Assembly (NCBI GenBank): GCA_001785575.1
Contig: MFUC01000002.1
Coordinates: forward strand, 766-11,810
Direction of reading: 5' to 3'
DNA length: 11,045 nt
Source: Candidatus Nomurabacteria bacterium RIFCSPHIGHO2_02_FULL_38_15
Lineage (GTDB): Bacteria; Patescibacteriota; Minisyncoccia; Phycocordibacterales; UBA9973
The notes beneath the pieces were generated by a model. It did no database searches. It was not told the origin of the DNA and was given only the letters and a program-made list of their open reading frames with translations. Both the position numbers and the translations under genes were made by a program. Below, in pieces: positions 1-4,845 of this stretch (its first letter is position 1; every line of letters starts with the position of its first letter).

Positions 1-15
1 ACAAAACGTCCTGTG

Positions 16-24
16 TGCTATAGA
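16..24 (+). promoter_or_regulatory. Probable extended -10 promoter element for the secreted-protein gene
   Basis: TG at 16-17 followed by TATAGA at 19-24 matches the extended -10 form (TGnTATAAT) that recurs in this window. A -35 box with the usual 16-base spacer would begin before the window, so it cannot be seen. The implied transcript start is about 18-20 bases before the ATG at 50. AAGGGAG at 27-33 resembles a Shine-Dalgarno core but lies 16 bases from the start codon, which is too far for a normal one. Confidence 0.4.
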
Positions 25-49
25 ATAAGGGAGACTTAATTTAGCACAT

Positions 50-499
50 ATGAAAAAAGAACTTATTGTAATCCTGCTCGCCGTTATTGGCCTGAGCTTT
101 TCTAACAACTTGAGCTATGCTCAAGATACTGCCAAGCATCAACTACATCTCTCTGAGGTACTTGTAGGCAAAGCTGGTTTTGACCCAGAAGCTGACCCAA
201 GAGAGGGGCGGTTCGTTTACTTTTTGATTGGTGACAGTATTTATGATCATAAGTTTGTAGGCTTCATGAATAACCTGATAGAGGATAGCCTACTAACTGA
301 ATCATCATTTTTTGCAGACCTAATTATCTCCGGTATAACATTTATGCCTTTACCAAACGGATTAGACAGAAACATTTACTTTTACTTGGAAAAATCTTTG
401 ATCGATGGTGTAGAAGAGGGGGTGGCCGTTTCCCACATAGTAAGAACATACTTAGCTTACCGTCAAAAGCCAGAGTGGACCGGCTTTCTATGGCAGTGA
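50..499 (+). CDS. Small secreted protein of unknown function (149 aa)
   Basis: I do not recognise this family. The N-terminus has a classical signal peptide: two lysines at residues 2-3, a hydrophobic core at about 5-18, and a likely signal peptidase I site after SYA (residues 22-24). The mature part of about 125 residues has no further obvious membrane span and no cysteine. It therefore looks like a soluble exported protein without disulfides or a lipobox. It contains the segment DPEADPREG near residues 45-53 and an aromatic-rich C-terminal end. It is the only gene in the window ending in TGA, and a strong hairpin terminator starts 15 bases later, so UGA is probably a true stop here. No partner gene is visible upstream because the window begins 49 bases before it. 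The gene call is fairly secure from the signal peptide and terminator; the function is open. Confidence 0.75.
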   Translation: MKKELIVILLAVIGLSFSNNLSYAQDTAKHQLHLSEVLVGKAGFDPEADPREGRFVYFLIGDSIYDHKFVGFMNNLIEDSLLTESSFFADLIISGITFMPLPNGLDRNIYFYLEKSLIDGVEEGVAVSHIVRTYLAYRQKPEWTGFLWQ

Positions 500-513
500 T
501 GGAACAGGCACAG

Positions 514-537
514 AGCGCACCAACAGTGCGCTTTTTT
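514..537 (+). terminator. Rho-independent terminator after the secreted-protein gene
   Basis: GCGCAC (515-520) pairs with GTGCGC (526-531) around a five-base loop CAACA. A514 and T532 extend the stem by one pair, and six T residues follow at 532-537. It lies 15 bases after the TGA of the preceding gene and separates it from the next gene. Confidence 0.85.
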
Positions 538-543
538 ATTTGA

Positions 544-585
544 TTAATTTGTGGTTTGTGTGTGGTATGATTAAAGTATTATAAG
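544..585 (+). promoter_or_regulatory. Candidate promoter for the DUF5684-like gene
   Basis: An extended -10 element, TG at 563-564 plus TATGAT at 566-571, has a weak -35 (TTAATT, 544-549) at a 16-base spacing. A second possible -10, TATAAG at 580-585, lies nearer the ATG at 601. I cannot decide between them from sequence alone. No Shine-Dalgarno sequence precedes the ATG. Confidence 0.4.
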
Positions 586-600
586 TAAGATTTAAAAATT

Positions 601-954
601 ATGGAAAATACACTATCTTCTTTTATACTGATTTACGTTGCGCTGATTCTTTTAATATTAGTTTCGAATTGGAATATTTTCAAAAAGGCCGGCAAGCCTG
701 GTTGGGCTAGTATTATACCAATTTACAATATTTTTATATTTTTGGAAATAACTGGTAAGCCAGCTTGGTGGTTTATTTTGATGCTCATACCTGTGGTAAA
801 CATCGTTTTTGCAATAATAGTTACACACAAACTATCACTAGCTTTTGGCAAAGATGCTGGCTTTACATTTGGTCTGATTATTTTGCCAATTGTCTTTTTG
901 CCAATTTTGGCCTTTGGGAACGCAGTTTATACCAAGCCAGTACAAATTGTATAA
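601..954 (+). CDS. DUF5684-like small integral membrane protein (117 aa)
   Basis: A three-helix membrane protein, with predicted spans at about residues 6-24, 56-78 and 88-106. After the first helix there is NIFKKAGKPGWASIIPIYN (about residues 25-43). A second copy of the GKP-W motif occurs at 52-57, followed by IPVVN (63-67). This pattern of a GKPGW loop, a PIYN loop and glycine/proline-rich helices matches what I recall of the DUF5684 family, which is common in Patescibacteria and also occurs near or fused to signal peptidase-like proteins. The family has no established biochemical role. The two GKP-W segments may reflect an internal duplication. The length is typical of a stand-alone member. 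The gene appears monocistronic, since a separate promoter precedes hicB 18 bases downstream. The start at 601 puts the first helix immediately after a short N-terminus. Confidence 0.85.
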   Translation: MENTLSSFILIYVALILLILVSNWNIFKKAGKPGWASIIPIYNIFIFLEITGKPAWWFILMLIPVVNIVFAIIVTHKLSLAFGKDAGFTFGLIILPIVFLPILAFGNAVYTKPVQIV

Positions 955-971
955 ATAATGCTTACAAAAAT

Positions 972-999
972 TTGCCTGATTTTAAAAGCATGATATAAT
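972..999 (+). promoter_or_regulatory. Promoter of the hicBA operon (extended -10, apparently leaderless)
   Basis: The -35 is TTGCCT (972-977), followed by a 16-base spacer and an extended -10: TG at 991-992 plus a perfect TATAAT at 994-999. The hicB ATG begins at 1007, seven bases after the -10 box, about where transcription would start. The mRNA therefore has essentially no 5' leader, and there is no Shine-Dalgarno sequence. Autorepression by a HicB-HicA complex would be usual for the family, but I see no clear operator palindrome. Confidence 0.75.
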
Positions 1000-1006
1000 A
1001 TCAAAT

Positions 1007-1237
1007 ATGAAAATCCAAAACTTCTCAGTTATTATAGAGCAAGACAAGGACGGCTTTGTAGCCGAGTGTTTAGACTTGCAAGGCTGTTATACTCAAGGTA
1101 AAACATATGAAGAGGTCGTTAAAAATATTAAAGATGCGATCAAGCTTCATATTGCTGACAGGTCAGCCAAGAGAGAAAAATTTGAGCAAAAAGAAAGGTC
1201 TTTTAGTCTTTCACATTTTCAAGTTGCGGTTGTTTAA
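1007..1237 (+). CDS. hicB: HicB-type antitoxin (76 aa)
   Basis: HicB-like antitoxin with the small partial RNase-H-like fold. The first strand (FSVIIEQDKDGFVAEC, residues 6-21) is followed by a PGC-like turn, here LQGCYTQGKT (24-33). An amphipathic helix, YEEVVKNIKDAIKLHI, lies at 34-49. Both are hallmarks of the family. After residue 50 comes a short charged tail and no recognisable ribbon-helix-helix or helix-turn-helix domain, so this is the minimal form of the antitoxin. Known role: it binds and neutralises the HicA RNase. The order here is antitoxin first with three bases to the toxin gene, the reverse of the classical Escherichia coli hicAB arrangement but common elsewhere. Whether this minimal HicB can repress its own promoter is uncertain because the usual DNA-binding part is not evident. 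Confidence 0.88.
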   Translation: MKIQNFSVIIEQDKDGFVAECLDLQGCYTQGKTYEEVVKNIKDAIKLHIADRSAKREKFEQKERSFSLSHFQVAVV

Positions 1238-1240
1238 AAT

Positions 1241-1456
1241 ATGGCACCAAAACTAAAACGTTTTACAGCTCGCCAAATCATAAAAGTAATAACTTCAGCT
1301 GGATTTTCGTTGTCTCGTCAAAGCGGAAGTCACATGATTTTTTATAACAACAAAGGCGTACGTATTACAGTACCAAACCATGCCTCAAAAATCTTACATC
1401 CAAAAATCGTAAAAAATATATTAAGGGATGCTGAAATCGATGAGGAAAATTTATAA
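1241..1456 (+). CDS. hicA: HicA-type mRNA interferase toxin (71 aa)
   Basis: HicA/YcfA-family toxin, a small double-stranded-RNA-binding-like fold that cleaves mRNA in a translation-independent manner. Visible family features are the helix FTARQIIKVITSAGF (residues 8-22), the SRQSGSHMIF segment (25-34) carrying the presumed catalytic His31, the strand RITVPNH (41-47), and the final helix LHPKIVKNILRDAEI (52-66). The length is typical for the family. It starts three bases after the hicB stop with no Shine-Dalgarno sequence, so it is probably translated by coupling to hicB, which keeps toxin below antitoxin. All expected elements are intact and I see no frameshift, so the module appears functional. 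The NYN gene begins 14 bases downstream, apparently in the same transcript. Confidence 0.9.
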   Translation: MAPKLKRFTARQIIKVITSAGFSLSRQSGSHMIFYNNKGVRITVPNHASKILHPKIVKNILRDAEIDEENL

Positions 1457-1470
1457 GTAATTTTTTATAT

Positions 1471-1980
1471 ATGACAGTTATTAAACAAAAGGAGCAACGG
1501 GTGGGGATATTTATAGATGCGCAAAATTTATACCACAGCGCCAAGAATTTATACAAACGCAAGGTTAATTTTGGGGCCGTAGTTAAAGAGGCTCTGGGCA
1601 ACCGCAAATTAGTGCGGGCCGTGGCTTATGTTATTACATCAGAGGGTGGCGATGAAAAGCAATTTTTTGAAGCATTGACCAAAATTGGCATTGAAACTAA
1701 AACCAAGGATTTGCAAATATTTTTTGGTGGGGCCAAAAAGGGTGATTGGGATGTAGGCCTGGCCGTTGATGCTATTAAAATGGCTGACAAGCTAGATGTG
1801 GTAATTATTGTATCGGGCGATGGTGATTTTGTGCCGTTGGTGGAATATTTAAAAACTAAAACTCAAGTTGAGGTTATATCGTTTAGCAAATCATCATCGG
1901 GTAAATTGATTGATGTGGCCGATGACTTTTTAGATTTAAGTTTAATGCCTCGCAAATATTTAATTGGCTATAGTAAATAA
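1471..1980 (+). CDS. LabA-like NYN-domain protein, putative RNase (169 aa)
   Basis: NYN domain (PIN-like fold, LabA/DUF88 group) filling the whole protein. The acidic cluster expected of this fold is present: D16 in FIDAQN (14-19), D92 and D94 in GDWDVGLAVDAIK (91-103), and D117 and D119 in SGDGDFVPL (115-123). Proteins of this fold are metal-dependent RNases or RNA-binding proteins; the substrate of this group in Patescibacteria is not known to me. The start at 1471 keeps the KEQRVG lead-in that I recall as part of the family. A GTG at 1501 preceded by AAGGAG is an alternative but would remove it. The gene lies 14 bases after hicA with no terminator between, so it probably shares the hicBA transcript. 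It may be an independent housekeeping gene rather than part of the toxin-antitoxin system. Confidence 0.88.
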   Translation: MTVIKQKEQRVGIFIDAQNLYHSAKNLYKRKVNFGAVVKEALGNRKLVRAVAYVITSEGGDEKQFFEALTKIGIETKTKDLQIFFGGAKKGDWDVGLAVDAIKMADKLDVVIIVSGDGDFVPLVEYLKTKTQVEVISFSKSSSGKLIDVADDFLDLSLMPRKYLIGYSK

Positions 1981-2016
1981 AAAAGTAAGCAAAATTTATT
2001 AAAAATAAACAACAAA

Positions 2017-2877
2017 ATGCCTGAAGAAAAAGATGACATTTTAATAAGCCAGGGCGCCCAAAAGGCTAGTATTCGCACTGTTGACCAGGATGTTTCGCGT
2101 GCCCTATCGGGTGCATCGGCCCAAATAGTTAGGGAGGCCCTTGACTTAGATCGCGAAAAAACGGTTTTTAAAAAGGAGGGGTCGCTGGCTTCAAATAAAA
2201 ACAAACTTTGGCTTGCTTTAACTTTGATTGCCTTGATCACAATAACCGGATTGGCAATTTGGACTATTCAAAAAAAAGATAAATCTATTACTGTTGAGCC
2301 GGTAATCATTTATTCAGGCTTGGTAACATATGACCAAACAAAAACTATTGGTAACTTTGAGCCAAAATCATCAATTCTCAAAAAACAAATTGTTGACGCA
2401 AAATCAGAGGCCCCAGCAATCGGACTAACTCGTTTTCGTTTTGTTAATATTGATCCAGTTGGCACAAATGATTTACTAAAAGCTTTTGATTGGAAATTAA
2501 GCCCTAAATTTTCAAGTGGCCTGGAAACTACTTTTGATTTTGGCGTATACACTGACACCGAGCAAAAACAAGCACCCTTTATTTTATTTAAAACCATTGG
2601 CACCGATCAGTCATTCTTGGGCTTTTCGTTATGGGAAGACAATATTTTATTTGACCTGGGTGAAATTTTTAATGTAAATGCCCAAACTGCCCTGGACCCA
2701 ATTTACCAAAAGAAGTTTGTAAATATTACGATTGAAAGTCATGACGGTCGCATACTGTACGATGCCGACAATAACCCTTTGATGATTATGATTTTTGTTG
2801 ATGAAAATCATGCATTGGTAACCAATTCCAAAGAGGCCGTCAAAGAAATTTTAAAGCGGGTAATACTTAAAAAATAG
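2017..2877 (+). CDS. Single-pass membrane protein of unknown function (286 aa)
   Basis: Layout: a cytoplasmic N-terminal part of about 60 residues rich in charged residues (DQDVSRAL, LDLDREK), one transmembrane helix at about residues 64-84, then about 200 residues predicted outside the cell with no cysteines. The outer part contains the segments FILFKTIGTDQSFLGFSLWEDN and ILFDLGEIFN, then late strands ending in NPLMIMIFVDENHALVTNS. This resembles a conserved hypothetical family that I recall only from Patescibacteria genomes; I know no function for it. It begins 36 bases after the NYN gene with no hairpin between them, so co-transcription is plausible. The next promoter lies at 2903. A cell-surface or envelope-associated role is inference from topology alone. 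Confidence 0.75.
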   Translation: MPEEKDDILISQGAQKASIRTVDQDVSRALSGASAQIVREALDLDREKTVFKKEGSLASNKNKLWLALTLIALITITGLAIWTIQKKDKSITVEPVIIYSGLVTYDQTKTIGNFEPKSSILKKQIVDAKSEAPAIGLTRFRFVNIDPVGTNDLLKAFDWKLSPKFSSGLETTFDFGVYTDTEQKQAPFILFKTIGTDQSFLGFSLWEDNILFDLGEIFNVNAQTALDPIYQKKFVNITIESHDGRILYDADNNPLMIMIFVDENHALVTNSKEAVKEILKRVILKK

Positions 2878-2902
2878 CAAAAAATAATACCCCAAAAATA
2901 GC

Positions 2903-2930
2903 TTGCTTATTAATTCAAAGATGCTATCAT
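2903..2930 (+). promoter_or_regulatory. Promoter of the dksA-like/comM unit (near-leaderless)
   Basis: The -35 is TTGCTT (2903-2908), followed by a 16-base spacer and an extended -10: TG at 2922-2923 plus TATCAT at 2925-2930. The ATG at 2940 starts nine bases after the -10 box, leaving a leader of only a few bases. AGGA at 2934-2937 is too close to the ATG to be a normal Shine-Dalgarno sequence. Confidence 0.65.
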
Positions 2931-2939
2931 TTTAGGAAT

Positions 2940-3302
2940 ATGAAAAAGGCCGATTTAAACAAATACGAAGCTAAACTGCTTGAGGAGCAGATTAAATTAA
3001 ACCAAGATCTTGCGGGTATTGGGACTTTTAATACTGAAAATAGCCAGTGGGAGGCCATGCCTACAAGTCAAGATGGCCCAGAATCAGACATGGTGGATCT
3101 GGCCGATCGAGTTGAGGATTATGAAGGCCGGTCAGAAATGGTTAAAACTTTATCACGCAGATTAACTGATATACAGGATGCTTTAAAAAAAATAACCACT
3201 GGTGGTTATGGTGTTTGTGAAATTTCAGGCGAAAAAATAGAGGAGGCTCGCCTTGACGCCAACCCAGCCGCTCGTACTTGCAAGGGTCACATTAACGAAT
3301 AA
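2940..3302 (+). CDS. TraR/DksA-family transcription regulator with incomplete zinc finger (120 aa)
   Basis: DksA/TraR-type protein. The N-terminal half is helical, consistent with the DksA coiled coil. The tip motif DxxDxA is present as D50, D53 and A55 (DMVDLA). In DksA this tip reaches into the RNA polymerase secondary channel. The C-terminal half carries the zinc-finger segment GGYGVCEISGEKIEEARL followed by NPAARTCKGH. Canonical DksA has four cysteines (CxxC...CxxC). Here the positions are C93, S96, C114 and H117, so one ligand is serine and one histidine. Similar substitutions are, from memory, frequent in Patescibacteria members. It may bind zinc weakly or not at all. Likely role: modulating RNA polymerase initiation, inferred from family. 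It is 19 bases upstream of comM and probably shares its transcript. Confidence 0.88.
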   Translation: MKKADLNKYEAKLLEEQIKLNQDLAGIGTFNTENSQWEAMPTSQDGPESDMVDLADRVEDYEGRSEMVKTLSRRLTDIQDALKKITTGGYGVCEISGEKIEEARLDANPAARTCKGHINE

Positions 3303-3321
3303 TTCGCACTAAAAAACAAAT

Positions 3322-4845
3322 ATGTCTTTTGCCCGAGTTTATAGCGCACAAGTAAATATGCTGGCTGGACAAATTATAGGCGTTGAGGTTGACACTGCCC
3401 GTGGACTGAACGCCTTTTCAGTTGTGGGGCTACCCGACAAAGCTGTAGAGGAAGCCCGCGACCGTGTAGGGAGCGCACTTAAAAATTCGGATTTTGATTC
3501 GCCCAAACACAGTCAAACCAAAACTATCGTTTCGTTGACGCCAGCCGAGACCAAGAAAGAAGGAGCTTTTTTTGATTTAGGCATTGCCATTGGTTTTTTA
3601 TTGGCTACCGAGCAAGTTTTTTTTAATGCTGATGATAAAGTTTTCATTGGCGAATTATCATTAGCTGGCGAATTAAAAAAGGTACGGGGTACATTACCTA
3701 TTACGCAAAAGGCTAGGCACGAAAATTTCCTTGAAATTTTCGTGCCTGAGGCTAACGCCATTGAAGCTGCATTGGTGGCTGGCATCACCGTTTATCCAGT
3801 CAAAAACATAAATCAATTAGTTTTACATTTAAGCGGCATACTATTAATTAAAGCCCAGGATCCAACCATTTTTGAAAATGTCATAAAAAATAACCGGGCC
3901 GACCTGTCAGACATTCGGGGCCAGGAATCAGCTAAACGAGGGCTTGAAATTGCGGCCGCTGGTGGCCACAATATTTGTATGTATGGACCACCAGGCACAG
4001 GCAAAACAATGTTGGCCCGGGCTTTTGCTAACCTTTTACCTCAACTAACCTTAGACGAGGCCCTAGAGGTTACAGGCATTCATTCAATCGTTGGTGCAAA
4101 TGACACTTTGGAAAACTTTTTAATTTCAAACCCACCCTTCAGGTCGCCACACCACACAGCCAGTTACGTGGCCATCGTTGGGGGTGGGGCCAATGTTAAG
4201 CCCGGCGAGGCAACCCTGGCCCATAGGGGCGTTTTATTTTTAGACGAATTCCCCGAATTTGACCGCAAGGTTATTGAAGCTTTGCGCCAACCGCTTGAGG
4301 ACAACTATGTTTCCATTAGTCGGGCGCGGGGCAGTGCCCAGTTCCCCTCAAATTTTATACTAGTAGCGGCCATGAACCCGTGCCCGTGTGGCAATAAAGG
4401 TAGCAAGAAAAAACAATGCCGTTGCGGGCCCAATGACATAGCCCGCTATGAAAAGAAAATTTCAGGCCCAATTATGGACCGTATTGATTTGTGGGTTTCA
4501 GTCGCCGAAATTGACTATGCCACCCTGGGCAAATCACGCGATGGCGAAAACTCCAATGAAGTTAGTATTCGTATACAAAATGCCCGCCAGATTCAACGGG
4601 CCCGTTTTAATGATAATAAAAAGAATTCCGACATGAATGTGCGTGACCTAGAAAAGTACGCCTATATAAAGCCCGAGATTAGAAAAACGCTTGATACTTC
4701 AGCCGAGCGCCTACAACTATCACCCCGAGCCTATCACCGAGTTATAAAACTGGCCCGTACTATCGCCGACCTAGAAAACAGCCAGGACATTACCGAAAAT
4801 CATATACTGGAAGCTTTGCAGTATAGGCCAAAAGTAACTTATTAA
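3322..4845 (+). CDS. comM: ComM/YifB-family magnesium-chelatase-like AAA+ ATPase (507 aa)
   Basis: Full-length member of the YifB/ComM family. Domain order: an N-terminal ChlI-type domain with a Lon-protease-like fold (about residues 1-170), an AAA+ module (about 190-395), and a C-terminal magnesium-chelatase-like helical domain (about 405-507). Walker A is GPPGTGKT (222-229). Walker B is LFLDEF (305-310). Two cysteine pairs, CPC (354-356) and CRC (366-368), form the typical zinc-binding insert, and PIMDRIDL (384-391) contains the conserved arginine region. In naturally competent Proteobacteria, ComM is a hexameric helicase driving branch migration during integration of incoming DNA. The same role here is inference. 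The gene probably shares a transcript with the DksA-like gene. An exceptional 15-bp perfect hairpin lies within codons 132-142. Its TAA overlaps the convergent M23 gene's stop. Confidence 0.95.
   Translation: MSFARVYSAQVNMLAGQIIGVEVDTARGLNAFSVVGLPDKAVEEARDRVGSALKNSDFDSPKHSQTKTIVSLTPAETKKEGAFFDLGIAIGFLLATEQVFFNADDKVFIGELSLAGELKKVRGTLPITQKARHENFLEIFVPEANAIEAALVAGITVYPVKNINQLVLHLSGILLIKAQDPTIFENVIKNNRADLSDIRGQESAKRGLEIAAAGGHNICMYGPPGTGKTMLARAFANLLPQLTLDEALEVTGIHSIVGANDTLENFLISNPPFRSPHHTASYVAIVGGGANVKPGEATLAHRGVLFLDEFPEFDRKVIEALRQPLEDNYVSISRARGSAQFPSNFILVAAMNPCPCGNKGSKKKQCRCGPNDIARYEKKISGPIMDRIDLWVSVAEIDYATLGKSRDGENSNEVSIRIQNARQIQRARFNDNKKNSDMNVRDLEKYAYIKPEIRKTLDTSAERLQLSPRAYHRVIKLARTIADLENSQDITENHILEALQYRPKVTY
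3715..3747 (+). repeat. Perfect 15-bp inverted repeat inside comM
   Basis: AGGCACGAAAATTTC (3715-3729) is followed by the loop CTT (3730-3732) and its exact reverse complement GAAATTTTCGTGCCT (3733-3747). No T tract follows and the reading frame continues, so it is not a terminator. It covers the codons for ARHENFLEIFVPE in the N-terminal domain of ComM. Confidence 0.9.

Noticed and set aside
497..550. UGA read as an amino acid (as in Gracilibacteria), extending the first protein
   Set aside because: The extension would run straight through a clean terminator hairpin, and the conserved genes (comM, helicase, rsmA, M23) use no in-frame UGA.
765..998. 77-codon frame overlapping the DUF5684-like gene
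   Set aside because: It is out-of-frame within a clearly recognisable membrane protein, and its tail covers the hicB promoter.
1487..1503. GTG start at 1501 with an AAGGAG six bases upstream as the NYN start
   Set aside because: It would be the only good Shine-Dalgarno in the window and would remove the KEQR lead-in that family members share as I recall it. The purines are better explained as codons for lysine, glutamate and glutamine.
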